DNA from: Weizmannia acidilactici
Lineage (GTDB): Bacteria > Bacillota > Bacilli > Bacillales > Bacillaceae_C
Direction of reading: 5' to 3'
DNA: 52,523 nucleotides
Assembly (NCBI RefSeq): GCF_008974185.1
Contig: NZ_BKZP01000023.1
Span: 1-52,523 of the forward strand
Below, one piece after another: positions 25,798 through 36,064 of the stretch (positions are counted from its first letter, which is position 1; every line of letters starts with the position of its first letter). The translations under genes and the position numbers were made by a program. The notes beneath the pieces were generated by a model. The model did not search any database, was not told where the DNA came from, and saw only the letters and a list, made by a program, of their open reading frames with translations.

Positions 25798-26118
25798 GTG
25801 GCTTCAAACGAATCATACCTCGATAAAAAAGTCATCTCGATCGGTACAGTTTGTGAATTGACAGGTTTAAGCGAAAGAAGGATCCGTTACTATGAAGAGA
25901 GAAAACTGATTTTTCCCGAGCGGACGAACCGGGGAATCCGAAAATATTCATTTTCCGATGTCGAACGGCTGATGGACATCGCAAACAAACGGGAAGAAGG
26001 CATCCAAACTGCAGAAATCCGCAAAGAATACATTAAACAGAAAAAATACAATGAACGGACAATGCGCGAAAAGGTGATCCGCGGCCAGCTGAATGCTTAT
26101 TTCCATACAAGGGAATAA
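25798..26118 (+). CDS. tnrA: Global nitrogen regulator TnrA (MerR family)
   Basis: This 106-residue MerR-type protein activates nitrogen-scavenging genes when glutamine is scarce. The winged-helix part reads [32 protein letters not shown] (about residues 12-43) and [30 protein letters not shown], near-identical in pattern to B. subtilis TnrA; GlnR is longer. The C-terminal tail, which in TnrA binds feedback-inhibited glutamine synthetase, is present ([11 protein letters not shown]). The start is GTG at 25798 with AAAGGGAGGG upstream. The box at 25714-25730 implies autoregulation. Confidence 0.92.
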   Translation: MASNESYLDKKVISIGTVCELTGLSERRIRYYEERKLIFPERTNRGIRKYSFSDVERLMDIANKREEGIQTAEIRKEYIKQKKYNERTMREKVIRGQLNAYFHTRE

Positions 26119-26129
26119 CAGGATTTAAA

Positions 26130-26160
26130 CAAAGCGGCAGCTGTGCAGGCTGCCGCTTTG
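26130..26160. terminator. Shared terminator between tnrA and def
   Basis: CAAAGCGGCAGC and GCTGCCGCTTTG form a 12-pair stem between convergent genes. Modest T-runs flank it on both strands. Confidence 0.75.
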
Positions 26161-26168
26161 TATGTCGC

Positions 26169-26750
26169 TTACTCATACAAGCTCCTGATATCCACATTTG
26201 TGGGAAGCGCAAATGGATTCTCTTTATTGATATGGTCGTAAAACATGATCCCGTTCAAATGGTCGATTTCATGCTGGAAAACAATAGCTGGGAAGCCTTT
26301 TAATTTGACCAGAACTTCATTCCCGTCCATATCGTAAGCTTTCACTTTGATCCTTTCGTGCCGGGGGACAAAGCCTTCCACTTTCCGGTCCACAGACAGG
26401 CACCCTTCCCCTTGCGGAAGATAGATCATCGAAACCGAATGGCTGATGATTTTCGGATTAAATAAGGTGTATTCCATTTCCCCGTCTTCATCTGAAATGT
26501 ACACCGCGAACATGCGCTTATTCAACCCGATTTGATTTGCTGAAAGCCCGACGCCCGCGCGCAGGTTGTATTTGGCGGCGATTTCCGGGTTTTGACTGTT
26601 TTTTAAAAACTGCAGCATGCAGCGCAATTCCGCCTTGTCTTCCTCAGTCGGCGGCATCTGCACTTCATCGACCACTTTCCTTAAAATCGGGTCACCTTCC
26701 CTTACAATGTCATCCATTGTGATCATATAATCATCATTGAATTTGCTCAT
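26169..26750 (-). CDS. def: Peptide deformylase
   Basis: Def removes the formyl group from the initiator Met of new proteins. The 193-residue enzyme has the three metal motifs: GVGLSANQIG near 66, EGCLS near 113 (metal-binding Cys) and QHEIDHLNG near 157 (two His and the catalytic Glu). The first motif has Ser-Asn where Ala-Pro/Ala-Gln is common. The long N-terminus and the insert near QNPEIAAKYNLR place it with type 2 deformylases such as B. subtilis DefB (YkrB). ATG at 26750 has only a distant AAGG; the family N-terminus MITMDDIVREG begins eight residues later. Confidence 0.92.
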   Translation of the reverse strand: MSKFNDDYMITMDDIVREGDPILRKVVDEVQMPPTEEDKAELRCMLQFLKNSQNPEIAAKYNLRAGVGLSANQIGLNKRMFAVYISDEDGEMEYTLFNPKIISHSVSMIYLPQGEGCLSVDRKVEGFVPRHERIKVKAYDMDGNEVLVKLKGFPAIVFQHEIDHLNGIMFYDHINKENPFALPTNVDIRSLYE

Positions 26751-26906
26751 AACTCATCTGCCTTTTTCCTGAAATTCTTTTTAACGGCAGCATCGGGTAC
26801 ATTCGCCCTTTGCATTGATGGGATCCGGTGTGGTAAATACCGGAACATGTTTATCTTATCATATGGCGGAGAAAAAATCTAAAAACGCGGATGGAATGGC
26901 GCCAAG

Positions 26907-28115
26907 TCAGACCGTTTGCGTGCCTTTTTCTTTCGAATAGAAAAATAGATACAGGACAATTGAAACCACTACAGAACAAGCAGCTGTCATATAGATGGCA
27001 TGATAACCGAACAGATGCCCGATTTGGCCGAACATCATCGCCCCGAATCCAATTCCGAGGTCAAAAAAGGAGAAAAAGGTCGCATTGGCCATTCCTTTAC
27101 GGTTGTGCGGCGCCTTTTCAATGGCCCAGGCTTGAAGCGCAGGCTGGACGGAACCAAAACCGAATCCGTATAAAAATGCTGCAGAAAATAATACGAATGG
27201 ATTCGGGAGCCACGACAATAACAGCATTGCAGCAACAATTAGCAGTGTTGACGGAACAAATACAGCTTTATGCCCTTTCCTGTCATACAATTTCCCGGCA
27301 AATGTCCTCGTCAGCATTAAAGCAAGCGCGTAGACCAGAAAATACCATTGGATACCGGAAATATGCTTTTCGGCAGTATAAAGCGGCAGGAATGACGCAA
27401 TGCCACCAAAAGTGACAGTAATAAAAAACAACAGGAGCGACGGCTGTAGCGCCGTTTTTTCGTAAAAATCAAATCTTTTGCGCCCACTTTTTTCCGCTCC
27501 ATGCTTTTCCGCTTTTTTATAGTGGATTCTAGTCGCCAGCAAAAAAGCGGCCAGGCCCAAAGCGGCACAAATGAGAAACAAATTCCGGAAAGGAAGCCTG
27601 TCTGCAATAAACAAGCCTAGTGACGGGCCAAAGGCAAGCGCGAGATTCCCAGATAAACCAAAATAGCCCATACCCTCCCCGCGCCTGCGCATCGGGATAA
27701 TATCAGTGGCGATCGTTCCGGAGGCTGTTGTAGAAAAACCCCAGCCGACCCCCTGGACCACCCGCATCAATAATAAAAAAAGAATGCTTGCGGCAACCGA
27801 ATAAGACCCGACGGATATGACAAAAATGGCAAGCCCCAACAGGTATACAAACCTTCTTCCCCTTGATTCCAGGGCATGGCCGGCGAATGGCCTTAACAAT
27901 AGCGCCGAAAATGTAAAAATGCCGACCACAAACCCGATCAATTGATCATTTCCGCCAAGATGTTCAACGAAAAGCGGAATTGTCGGCAAAGTCATTTGAA
28001 AACCAAGAAAAACAAAAAAATTCGCAAAAAGAATGAGGACAAAATCTCGTGACCAAATTTTTTCTTTTCCGTATTCAAATTTTTGTTGGATACCGTTTAC
28101 ATCTGTTCCTTTCAT
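26907..28115 (-). CDS. MFS transporter, drug/arabinose efflux-like
   Basis: This 402-residue protein has twelve membrane segments. The motif-A loop is degenerate (GHALESRGRRFVYLLG near 80, and GKLYDRKGHKAVFVP in the second half). A motif-C-like stretch, RVVQGVGWGFSTTASGT, lies near 118. This is the YwoG-like branch of putative efflux carriers, substrate unknown. ATG at 28115 has GGGGGGAG a few bases upstream. It is monocistronic, between def and the feo operon. Confidence 0.8.
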   Translation of the reverse strand: MKGTDVNGIQQKFEYGKEKIWSRDFVLILFANFFVFLGFQMTLPTIPLFVEHLGGNDQLIGFVVGIFTFSALLLRPFAGHALESRGRRFVYLLGLAIFVISVGSYSVAASILFLLLMRVVQGVGWGFSTTASGTIATDIIPMRRRGEGMGYFGLSGNLALAFGPSLGLFIADRLPFRNLFLICAALGLAAFLLATRIHYKKAEKHGAEKSGRKRFDFYEKTALQPSLLLFFITVTFGGIASFLPLYTAEKHISGIQWYFLVYALALMLTRTFAGKLYDRKGHKAVFVPSTLLIVAAMLLLSWLPNPFVLFSAAFLYGFGFGSVQPALQAWAIEKAPHNRKGMANATFFSFFDLGIGFGAMMFGQIGHLFGYHAIYMTAACSVVVSIVLYLFFYSKEKGTQTV

Positions 28116-28205
28116 GTGACTCCCCCCCATCATCCAATTTATTTAAATTAAGTGGCCTGCCCTTATTGTACACGAAACTCCTTCGTGATGCGAAATAGAT
28201 TGCAT

Positions 28206-28247
28206 AAAAAAACGGTCCCGCGTAAATGCCTGCGGGGCCTTTTTTTA
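28206..28247 (-). terminator. Terminator of the feo operon
   Basis: GGCCCCGC pairs with GCGGGACC (one mismatch), with seven T residues on the minus strand. It overlaps the stop codon of the last gene. Confidence 0.8.
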
Positions 28248-28433
28248 CCCTTTTACCGTCATTTTCGCTTTTGCATCCTGAGCCTCTCCGTGTGAAATAC
28301 AGCAGTTTGCCTTTCCGCAGCTGTCTTTCAGAGCACAGGATGCGCACTGCCCTTCCCTGCTTTTTTTCATAAATCGGATCAACGTAAATGCTGCATAAGC
28401 AAATATGGCGATTCCTAATAGGATACTGAACAT
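28245..28433 (-). CDS. FeoB-associated Cys-rich membrane protein
   Basis: This 62-residue protein has one N-terminal membrane helix (about 3-22) and a short cytoplasmic tail carrying CASCALKDSCGKANCC, the cysteine pattern of the FeoB_associated family. It sits 18 bases after feoB, as in many Firmicutes, and is thought to serve Fe2+ import, perhaps in a FeoC-like role. ATG at 28433 is preceded by GGAGGGATGTTCAC on the minus strand, a good ribosome site. It appears intact although feoB upstream is frameshifted. Confidence 0.85.
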   Translation of the reverse strand: MFSILLGIAIFAYAAFTLIRFMKKSREGQCASCALKDSCGKANCCISHGEAQDAKAKMTVKG

Positions 28434-28451
28434 GTGAACATCCCTCCGTCT

Positions 28452-30445
28452 CTAGAAGCCGAGTAAACGGCCGCCCTGGTAAATGATAAACGAGACTACA
28501 TAAGCAACGGTCAGCGCATAACCGATCGAAAAAAGCGTCACTTTCCCCGAACCGGTTTCTTTATGGACCATGGCCACTGTCGAAAGGCAAGGAATATATA
28601 ATAGTATAAACACCATAAAACTGTAAGCCGTAAGCGGTGTAAACGCGTGTTGGATCACTTCTGCCAATGACGCGCCGCTTGGGACAAAATACAGCACATT
28701 CATCGTCGATACAACGACTTCTTTTGCCATGAAACCGGTCAGAAGTGCCGCAGCCGCCTGCCATGTCCCAAAACCGAGCGGTTGAAAGAGCGGCGCGAGA
28801 TACTTGCAGATCAGCGCCATAAAACTTTTATCAACGGGAACGTCCAATCCGCCCGGCCCCGTATAGGAAATCAGCCAGATGACAACCGTCCCGCCGAAAA
28901 TCAAAGTCCCCGCTTTGCGGACAAAGCCTTTTCCTTTGTCCCATGTGCCCCTGAAAAGGCTCCGTGCATTCGGCACACGGTACGGCGGCAGTTCAATGAT
29001 AAACACGGAACCTTCTGTCTTCATTACCATTGAAAACACTTGGCAAGCACCAATGCAATGACGATACCGAGCAAATACAGCGACAGGACGACTAAAGCCT
29101 GGTATTTGTGAAAAAACGCCGAAACAAACAAACTATATACGGAAAGGCGTGCCGAGCACGACATGAGCGGCGTCAGGAGCGTCGTCAGCAGCCTTTCTTT
29201 CGGCTGTTCGATCGTCCTTGACGCCATCACGCCGGGAACATTGCAGCCAAAACCGATAATCAGCGGAATAAAGGCTCTCCCGTTCAGGCCGACTGCTTCC
29301 ATCACCCGGTCCATCACCATTGCGACCCGCGCCATATACCCGGAATCCTCAATTAGCGATATAAAGAAAAACAATACGAAAATTTGTGGCACAAAAACAA
29401 GCACGCCGCCTACGCCCGCGACAATCCCGTTCAGGACGACGTCACGGATAAACTGGGTTGCGCCGGCTTTCGTTAAACCGGCTTCGATCCAATCGGTCAG
29501 CGGCCCCGAAAAGAACTTGTCGAGCAAATCGGATAACGGAGTCCCAAGCCAGTTAAACGTGATGCAGAACATCAAATACATCGTGCCAATAAAAATCGGG
29601 ACGCCGAGAAATTTATTGGTGACCACCGCATCAATTTTCTCCGTCAACGTTTTTCTTTCTGAACCTGTTTGTTCAACGGCCGTTCCGATCAGCCGATCAA
29701 TAAACTGCTGACGTTTTTTAAACATTTCCTGTTTCAACGAAGCATGCGGATTTTTCTCCCGTAGCCGGTTTTCAACTTCCGTGCAATAAGCCAAAAGTTC
29801 TGTTTTCAACGGACGGAATGCAGAGATAGAACGGATGACTTCGTTCCCTTCCAAAAATTGGAGGGCGAGCCAGCGTTTATTCAAGGATTTATAATCCGGA
29901 AGTATCCCCATAATGCGGGTTGCCGCTTCCTCTATCACATCCCCGTAATCAATGCGGAAGTCAGGCGCAACAGGCTTTTCTCTCATCCGCTCCGAGATCT
30001 CCCCGCACCCTTTTCCCGTCCGGGCTATAATCGGCACAACCGGAACGCCGAGCCCTTTCGAAAGGGATTTTTCATCTACCTTCATGCCGCGCGATTTCGC
30101 CACATCGATCATATTCAGGCCGATCAGGACGGGTTTTCCGTATTCCATCAATTGGATGGTCAAATGCAGATTTCTCGCAAGCTGGGAGGCATCGACAATA
30201 TTTAAAATGGATGTAAATTCTTCTTCAATTAAAAAATTGGAAGCTACCGCTTCATCTTTGGAAAGCGGGTTCAATGCATAAATGCCGGGCAAATCGATTA
30301 ACAGGCCAAGATTTTTCTTCAGCCGCCCAACCTTTTTCTCAACGGTGACCCCCGTCCAGTTCCCGACATATTCATAAGATCCCGTCAGTTCATTAAAAAG
30401 CGATGTCTTCCCTGTATTCGGATTGCCAAATAAAGCGACCTGCAT
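28452..30445 (-). pseudogene. feoB: Ferrous iron transporter FeoB, frameshifted
   Basis: FeoB is the GTP-driven Fe2+ importer. The first frame (30445-29024) has the G-domain ([12 protein letters not shown] near 8, DLPGIY near 50, LNMID near 115) and the gate region with GFGCNVPGV. It stops soon after LVLAK. The next frame, to 28452, carries the remaining helices, starting near KTEGSVFIIELPPYRVP and including FMAKEVVVSTM. Inserting one G at about 29040 (AAGTG to AAGGTG) restores a 664-residue protein. CSARLSVY replaces the usual CSARLPVY. TAATG overlaps the feoA stop. Either a real loss of function or a sequence error. Confidence 0.85.
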
Positions 30446-30672
30446 TATGAACACTCCACTTGAATCCGCATTGCTTCTTTTTTGCGGATGCCGATGCACT
30501 GCCCGCAAACTTCAAGCAGGCACGGCCCCCCGAACGGCAATGCGCATTTATAACAAACTTCACGGCCTTCCAGCACACCTAAATCAAGAAGACGCCTTTG
30601 GATATTTTCGTCAATATGGGACAAATCTGTAATGATGCCTTTTTCTCCAGGCTTCAGTTCTGTTAAGACCAT
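30445..30672 (-). CDS. feoA: Ferrous iron transport protein FeoA
   Basis: FeoA is a 75-residue SH3-like protein that accompanies FeoB. The pattern is typical: [28 protein letters not shown] in the middle, a Cys-rich [17 protein letters not shown], and [11 protein letters not shown] at the end. ATG at 30672 has GGGAGGAGC six bases upstream; the ORF to 30729 runs through the Fur box and is rejected. Its TAA overlaps the feoB ATG by one base. It heads feoA-feoB-Cys-rich protein. Confidence 0.92.
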   Translation of the reverse strand: MVLTELKPGEKGIITDLSHIDENIQRRLLDLGVLEGREVCYKCALPFGGPCLLEVCGQCIGIRKKEAMRIQVECS

Positions 30673-30713
30673 CACTGCTCCTCCCTGGCAACCAAGAATA
30701 GAGGTATTTTTAT

Positions 30714-30728
30714 TGATAATGATTATCA
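30714..30728 (-). promoter_or_regulatory. Fur box of the feo operon
   Basis: TGATAATGATTATCA is a perfect 7-1-7 inverted repeat, the Bacillus Fur core. It overlaps a candidate promoter (TTATCA, 18 bases, TAATCA on the minus strand), so iron-replete Fur should repress feo. Confidence 0.93.
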
Positions 30729-30844
30729 TTCCTACATAAAATATGATAACCGATTTATGCTGCGGCGTCTATCTCATTTTAAAGTTTTCATGAAAATTTT
30801 AAAATAATTATGTGATATATTTCACATAATGTTCATTGACAAAT

Positions 30845-30880
30845 AAAAGCGGGGCCCTTAAAAGAGTCCCGCTTTTTGTT
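30845..30880 (-). terminator. Terminator of the aminotransferase gene
   Basis: AAAGCGGG pairs with CCCGCTTT, then TTATTTG follows on the minus strand. The stop codon lies in the loop. Confidence 0.75.
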
Positions 30881-32042
30881 GTAACAGCACACCGCTTTCT
30901 TCGATTCTCCGGACAGCTTCCTTCAATGTATGTTCCTCATGGACGAGCGCAATTCTGACATATCCTTCACCGTGGCTGCCGAACGCAATGCCGGGCGTAA
31001 CGACCACCCCTGCCCGGTCCATCAGTTCGTAAGTAAACGCAACAGATTGTTTGCCTTCCGGAATTTTTGCCCATAAAAACATCGTCGCATCCGATGGCCG
31101 GAGCTTCCACCCGATCTCCGCCGTGCGGGAAACAAACAAATCCCTTCTCTTTTCATAAAGAGCTGCATTTTCCCGTGCAAATTCCCTGCCGTTTGTTAAA
31201 GCAGCGGTCGCAGCCCTTTGGATCGGTTCAAAAATGCCGTAATCCATATGTGACTTCAATTGCGAAAACAGGCGGATCACTTCACGGTTTCCGGCCAAAA
31301 AGCCGATGCGGGCACCCGCCATATTGAAGCTTTTTGATAAGGAGTTGAATTCAACACCGACCTCTTTTGCCCCTTCGACGGAAAGGAAGCTAACCGGCTT
31401 TTTCCCGTTAAAGACGAGTTCACAGTAGGCAAAATCATGTGCCACTACGATATCGTATTTTTTCGCAAACCGGACGACTTCTTCAAAAAACGATTTTTTT
31501 GCCAAAACCGGAATCGGGTTGCCTGGAAAATTCAAAATCATCATTTTCGCTTTGCGGGCGATGTCTTCCGGTATTTTCGACAAGTCCGGCATAAATCCGT
31601 TTTCTTCAAGAAGCGGCATCGGGTAAGGCACTGCTTCCACCAGTTTCAACCCCGATTCATATGCCGTATAGCCAGGATCCGGGACAAGGATGATATCACC
31701 CGGATTGCAAAAGACGAGCGGAAGATGGACAATCCCGTCCTGTGATCCCATTAATTGGATGATTTCCGTTTCCGGATCAAGTTTCACCCCGAAACGTTCA
31801 TAATAGCCGGCTGCAGCCTTGTAGAACGCTTCAATCCCCGAAATCGTATATCCGTATTGGTTCAGGTCGCCTGCATTCCGGATGATTTCGTCCATAACAA
31901 AAGCTGGCGGCGGTTGGTCCGGGCTGCCGATGCTTAAATCGATCATCCGGCATCCTTCTTTTACTTTTTTCTTTTTGTACGCAATGAGTTCATTGAAAAT
32001 CAACGTCGGCAACTGGTTCATGCGCCTTGCAATTTCAACCAA
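30858..32042 (-). CDS. Class I/II PLP aminotransferase
   Basis: This 394-residue fold-type I aminotransferase has the SIGSPDQPPP substrate loop near 38, the cofactor stretch GSQDGI near 99, the NFPGNPIP Asn-Pro loop near 165, DFAYCEL near 200, and the PLP lysine in SLSKSFNMAGARIGF near 230. It resembles DapL/AlaT-like enzymes often labelled LL-diaminopimelate aminotransferase, but the substrate is not certain. The start is TTG at 32042, eight bases after GGAGG; the longer ORF to 32072 is less likely. A promoter with TGATATAAT lies near 32131-32139. Transcribed alone. Confidence 0.8.
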   Translation of the reverse strand: MVEIARRMNQLPTLIFNELIAYKKKKVKEGCRMIDLSIGSPDQPPPAFVMDEIIRNAGDLNQYGYTISGIEAFYKAAAGYYERFGVKLDPETEIIQLMGSQDGIVHLPLVFCNPGDIILVPDPGYTAYESGLKLVEAVPYPMPLLEENGFMPDLSKIPEDIARKAKMMILNFPGNPIPVLAKKSFFEEVVRFAKKYDIVVAHDFAYCELVFNGKKPVSFLSVEGAKEVGVEFNSLSKSFNMAGARIGFLAGNREVIRLFSQLKSHMDYGIFEPIQRAATAALTNGREFARENAALYEKRRDLFVSRTAEIGWKLRPSDATMFLWAKIPEGKQSVAFTYELMDRAGVVVTPGIAFGSHGEGYVRIALVHEEHTLKEAVRRIEESGVLLQQKAGLF

Positions 32043-32202
32043 GACCTTTTCCTCCCACTTTTTGACTCGCAAGATGTATGTACTGCCCTATACTCATGAT
32101 GCAAAAGATTAAAACGCTTTACAATATTTTATTATATCAAACTTTTTCGCATCGTGTGCAGTCTATTGTATAACAGTTTAAAAGAAAATGGAGAATCCGG
32201 CA

Positions 32203-32225
32203 AGTCCCGGCAAGACGCCCGCCGG
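32203..32225 (-). terminator. Hairpin after argGH
   Basis: CCCGGC and GCCGGG stem in a GC-rich stretch 35-60 bases past the argH stop; the U-tract is weak. Confidence 0.4.
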
Positions 32226-32261
32226 GTTTTCATAAAAATGCCGCCAACGTCAACCTGCATT

Positions 32262-33644
32262 TTAAAAACCGTTTTCCAATTGTTTTTCCGCCATTACAAG
32301 CTGCGCAGCCACTTGTTCATGCCCGGTTCCCCCGGTGCTGTTTCTTGCTTTTACAACATGTTCCGGTTTCAGCACTTCGAAAATATCTTTTTCAAAAAGC
32401 GGACTGAAGCGTTTATATTCATCGAGCGTCAAATCGAGCAGAAATTTATCATTTTGGATCGCATACAGCACAATCTGTCCGATGACGGCATGGGCTTCAC
32501 GGAACGGAAGCCCTTTTTTCGCCAAATAATCGGCGATATCGGTTGCATTGGAGTAATCGTTTGAAACGGCTTTGAACATCTTCTCTTTATTGACTTTCAT
32601 CGTTTCAATCATCAGTGCAAGCAGCTTGAGCGCCCCCTCGAGCGTATCAGCCGTATCAAAAATGCCTTCTTTATCTTCCTGCATGTCTTTGTTGTAAGCA
32701 AGCGGCAGCCCTTTTAATACAGTCAAAAGCCCGAGCAAGTGGCCGAATACCCTTCCCGTTTTACCGCGCAACAGTTCCGGCACATCCGGATTTTTCTTTT
32801 GCGGCATGATGCTCGACCCGGTGCAAAATGAATCATCCAGTTCAATAAACTGGAATTCCTGGCTGGACCAGATGACCATTTCTTCCGAAAGCCGCGAAAT
32901 ATGGGCCATTAAAATTGAAGCATTGGCTAAAAATTCGAGCACAAAATCGCGGTCGCTGACGGCATCCAAACTATTCGGGTATATCCGGCCAAATCCGAGC
33001 AGTTCACGCGTCCGCTCCCGGTCGATCGGGAAAGTCGTGCCGGCAAGCGCCCCCGCCCCGAGCGGCAGCCAGTCCGTCCGCTTCAGGCTGTCGGCAAATC
33101 TTTCTTTATCGCGCTCAAGCATCCAAAAATAAGCTAGCAGATGGTGGGCAAACAGCACCGGCTGCGCCCGCTGCAAATGTGTATAGCCCGGCATCATCGT
33201 TTCCGTATTGACTTTCGCCTGCACAAGCAGCGCTTCCTGGACATGCGTAATCAGACTGATCATTTCTTTTGTCGTTTTCCGCACATACAAATGCATGTCT
33301 GTGGCGACCTGGTCGTTGCGGCTCCGCCCGGTGTGCAGCTTGCCGCCGACAGGGCCGATTTCGTCAATCAACATTTTTTCGATATTCATATGGATGTCTT
33401 CGTTGTCAACTGAAAATTCCACTTCACCATTTTTGATTTTTTCGGCAATTTTTTCAAGCCCTTCTTTTATTTTTTCCGCATCTTCTTTCGGTAATATCCC
33501 GCATTCGCCGAGCATTTGGACATGGGCAAGGCTGCCTTCTATATCTTCAAACGCGAGCCGCTGATCGTATGCGATGGACGCGGTGTATTCCTCCACCAGC
33601 TTGTTCGTTTCTTTCGTAAAACGTCCGCCCCATAACTTTGACAA
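32262..33644 (-). CDS. argH: Argininosuccinate lyase
   Basis: ArgH splits argininosuccinate to arginine and fumarate, the last step of arginine synthesis. The 460-residue protein has the family opening KLWGGRF, the [13 protein letters not shown] loop near 105, THLQRAQPV near 155 and the mobile catalytic loop [12 protein letters not shown] near 275. TTG at 33644 has GGAGGAAAAAACA ahead, so the usual ATG is not used. It follows argG after about 160 bases; that gap shows a hairpin-like GGCTGCG/CCACAGCC stretch but no clear promoter, so argGH is probably one transcript. Confidence 0.94.
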   Translation of the reverse strand: MSKLWGGRFTKETNKLVEEYTASIAYDQRLAFEDIEGSLAHVQMLGECGILPKEDAEKIKEGLEKIAEKIKNGEVEFSVDNEDIHMNIEKMLIDEIGPVGGKLHTGRSRNDQVATDMHLYVRKTTKEMISLITHVQEALLVQAKVNTETMMPGYTHLQRAQPVLFAHHLLAYFWMLERDKERFADSLKRTDWLPLGAGALAGTTFPIDRERTRELLGFGRIYPNSLDAVSDRDFVLEFLANASILMAHISRLSEEMVIWSSQEFQFIELDDSFCTGSSIMPQKKNPDVPELLRGKTGRVFGHLLGLLTVLKGLPLAYNKDMQEDKEGIFDTADTLEGALKLLALMIETMKVNKEKMFKAVSNDYSNATDIADYLAKKGLPFREAHAVIGQIVLYAIQNDKFLLDLTLDEYKRFSPLFEKDIFEVLKPEHVVKARNSTGGTGHEQVAAQLVMAEKQLENGF

Positions 33645-33805
33645 TGTTTTTTCCTCCTGCCGTGATGATAGTAAAAAAATTAAAGGCTGCGCGGCAGACC
33701 GCCACAGCCTTATCATACTTATACCGGATTCAGTTCAGTGGTTGACTACGGAATCCGCTCTCTTTTTTCCGCTAATTTTATAGTCCACCGGCCATAAATT
33801 TTAGC

Positions 33806-35020
33806 TTATTTGTTCAACACTTTTCCGTTTGCCTGGATTTCGGCAAATACTTTTGTCGGCAGGCCCCAAAGTTTGATGAAACCGACCGCAGCATTATGGT
33901 CAAACGAGTCTCCTTTCAAATAAGTGGCAAGTTCTTCGTTGTACAGGCTGAACGGCGATTTGCGGGCGACAACGGTATGGGTACCTTTAAACAGTTTAAT
34001 GCGGACCGTCCCCGTTACCGTCTTTTGCGTTTCTTCGACAAATGCATCGAGAGCCGCTTTCAAAGGCGAGTACCAGAGCCCTTCGTAAATGATTTTCGCC
34101 ATATGCTGTTCTACAGTTGCTTTGAATTGCGTCACTTCACGCGGTAATGTCAAAAATTCCAGTTCTTTATGGGCGTTGATCAGTACAACTGCAGCCGGAT
34201 TTTCATACACCTCGCGCGATTTGATCCCGACGAGGCGGTTTTCAATATGGTCGATTCGGCCGATGCCATGCTTGCCTGCAATCAGGTTCAGCTGTTCGAT
34301 CATTTTAACAAGCCCCATCGCTTCGCCGTTTAATGCAACCGGCACGCCTTTTTCAAATGATATCTCGATGTATTCCGGCTCATCCGGCGTCATTTCAATC
34401 GGCGCTGTCCATTCAAAAGCCGCTTCCGGCGCTTCGTTCCACGGGTTTTCGAGCACGCCTGCTTCACATGCCCTTCCCCAAATGTTGGCGTCAATCGAAA
34501 ACGGGTTGTCTAAATCAACCGGGATCGGAATATTGTTTTTCTCTGCATAGGCGATTTCCTCATCGCGCGTCATGCTCCATTCACGGACAGGCGCAACGAC
34601 TTTCAACTTTGGATTTAACGCCTGGACGGACACTTCGAAACGGACCTGGTCATTTCCTTTCCCGGTGCAACCGTGCGCGACGGCAACCGCGCCTTCCTGC
34701 TCCGCCACATCGACAAGCAGCTTTGAAATAAGCGGGCGACTGATCGCCGAAGACAGCGGATATTTCCCTTCATATAAGGCATTCGCCTTTAAAGCCGGCA
34801 AAATATAATCTTTTGCGAGCATTTCTTTACCATCTATGATCACGGCTTTAACCGCACCGACATTCAATGCTTTATGGCGGATGGCGTTTAAATCCTTGCC
34901 TTCCCCGACATCTATCCCAAGGGCGATCACATCATACCCGTATTTTTCCTGGATCCATTTAATCGATACGGATGTATCCAAACCGCCTGAATATGCTAAT
35001 ACAATTTTTTCCTTCGCCAT
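33806..35020 (-). CDS. argG: Argininosuccinate synthase
   Basis: ArgG joins citrulline and aspartate with ATP. The 404 residues show the N-type ATP-pyrophosphatase P-loop [11 protein letters not shown] near 9 and the substrate loops [14 protein letters not shown] near 113 and [15 protein letters not shown] near 170. ATG at 35020 has GGCAGGGAG upstream; the extended ORF to 35077 reads through the promoter. A perfect ARG box lies 43 bases ahead, so argGH is probably under its own AhrC/ArgR control, separate from argC-F, although it directly follows argF on the same strand. Confidence 0.95.
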   Translation of the reverse strand: MAKEKIVLAYSGGLDTSVSIKWIQEKYGYDVIALGIDVGEGKDLNAIRHKALNVGAVKAVIIDGKEMLAKDYILPALKANALYEGKYPLSSAISRPLISKLLVDVAEQEGAVAVAHGCTGKGNDQVRFEVSVQALNPKLKVVAPVREWSMTRDEEIAYAEKNNIPIPVDLDNPFSIDANIWGRACEAGVLENPWNEAPEAAFEWTAPIEMTPDEPEYIEISFEKGVPVALNGEAMGLVKMIEQLNLIAGKHGIGRIDHIENRLVGIKSREVYENPAAVVLINAHKELEFLTLPREVTQFKATVEQHMAKIIYEGLWYSPLKAALDAFVEETQKTVTGTVRIKLFKGTHTVVARKSPFSLYNEELATYLKGDSFDHNAAVGFIKLWGLPTKVFAEIQANGKVLNK

Positions 35021-35062
35021 TATAGTTTCTCCCTGCCTTTTTTGCATAAATAATATTATATT

Positions 35063-35076
35063 TGAATTTTTATACA
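35063..35076 (-). promoter_or_regulatory. ARG box before argG
   Basis: TGTATAAAAATTCA on the minus strand matches TGNATWWWWATNCA fully. It overlaps the spacer before a TATAAT, in the right place to repress argG. Confidence 0.8.
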
Positions 35077-35094
35077 CTCATTATAAACGAACGC

Positions 35095-36045
35095 TCAATA
35101 ATTTTCCAGTAATTTTTTTAAAATGGCTTTATGGACATGCAGACGGTTTTCCGCCTCGTCAAAAACTATCGAATGCGGGCCGTCGATAATACCTTCCGCT
35201 ACTTCTTCTCCGCGGTGGGCGGGCAGGCAGTGGAGGAAGAGAAAATCATCTTTTGCCAGTTTGCATAATGATTCATTGACCTGGTAGCCTTTCAAATCTT
35301 CCAGGCGCTTTTTTGCTTCCCCTTCCTGGCCCATGCTCGCCCAAACATCCGTAATGACGACATCCGCATTTTGAATCATCTCTTCCGGGTTTGTTCCGAT
35401 CTCCACTTTGACGCCTTTTTGTCCGGCTTCATTTTTGGCGGCGGCAAGGATGTCCGGATCCGGGAAATACCCTTCTGGAGAAGCGACCGAAATATCAATA
35501 TCCGTTTTCACAGCCCCTTCAAGCAGGGAATGGCACATATTGTTGTTGCCGTCCCCCAAATAGCAGATTTTCAGCCCTGCAAGTTTTCCTTTATATTCAT
35601 AGATCGTCAATAGATCTGCGAGCACCTGGGTCGGATGGTGCAAGTCTGTCAGCCCGTTGATCACCGGGACATCTGCATATTTTGCAAACTCTTCCACCGT
35701 TTCGTGCCCGAACGTGCGAATCATCAGGGCGTCGACATAGCGGGATAAAACTTTTGCCGTATCATGGATCGTTTCCCCGCGCCCGAGCTGGATATCTTTA
35801 GAACTTAAAAACAAGGCATACCCGCCGAGCTGGAGCATGCCGGCTTCAAAAGATACACGGGTGCGCGTCGAAGATTTTTCAAAAATCATGCCGAGCACTT
35901 TCCCTTTTAAATAAGGGGTATCTTTCCCTGCTTTATGCGCTTTTTTTAAAGCGAGGGCTTCCTTCAGCCAATCATGGATTTCTTCCGTTGACAGCTGGCC
36001 GATCGTTAAAAAATCTTTTTTCTTCGTTCCGGTAGTCGTTGCCAT
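35095..36045 (-). CDS. argF: Ornithine carbamoyltransferase
   Basis: ArgF makes citrulline from ornithine and carbamoyl phosphate. The 316-residue subunit has the carbamoyl-phosphate site EKSSTRTRVSFE near 56, HHPTQVLADL near 136 and the ornithine-site HCLPAHRGEEV near 271. An anabolic rather than catabolic role follows from its place as last gene of argCJBD-carAB-argF, 19 bases after carB. No arcA/arcC is nearby. ATG at 36045 has AAGGGAAGAAA upstream. Confidence 0.95.
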   Translation of the reverse strand: MATTTGTKKKDFLTIGQLSTEEIHDWLKEALALKKAHKAGKDTPYLKGKVLGMIFEKSSTRTRVSFEAGMLQLGGYALFLSSKDIQLGRGETIHDTAKVLSRYVDALMIRTFGHETVEEFAKYADVPVINGLTDLHHPTQVLADLLTIYEYKGKLAGLKICYLGDGNNNMCHSLLEGAVKTDIDISVASPEGYFPDPDILAAAKNEAGQKGVKVEIGTNPEEMIQNADVVITDVWASMGQEGEAKKRLEDLKGYQVNESLCKLAKDDFLFLHCLPAHRGEEVAEGIIDGPHSIVFDEAENRLHVHKAILKKLLENY

Positions 36046-36064
36046 TTCTTTTCTTCCCTTCTCG

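Noticed and set aside
28452-30445. FeoB as two natural separate proteins
   Set aside because: The second frame has no ribosome site of its own and starts in the middle of a helix; a single inserted G restores the standard full-length protein.
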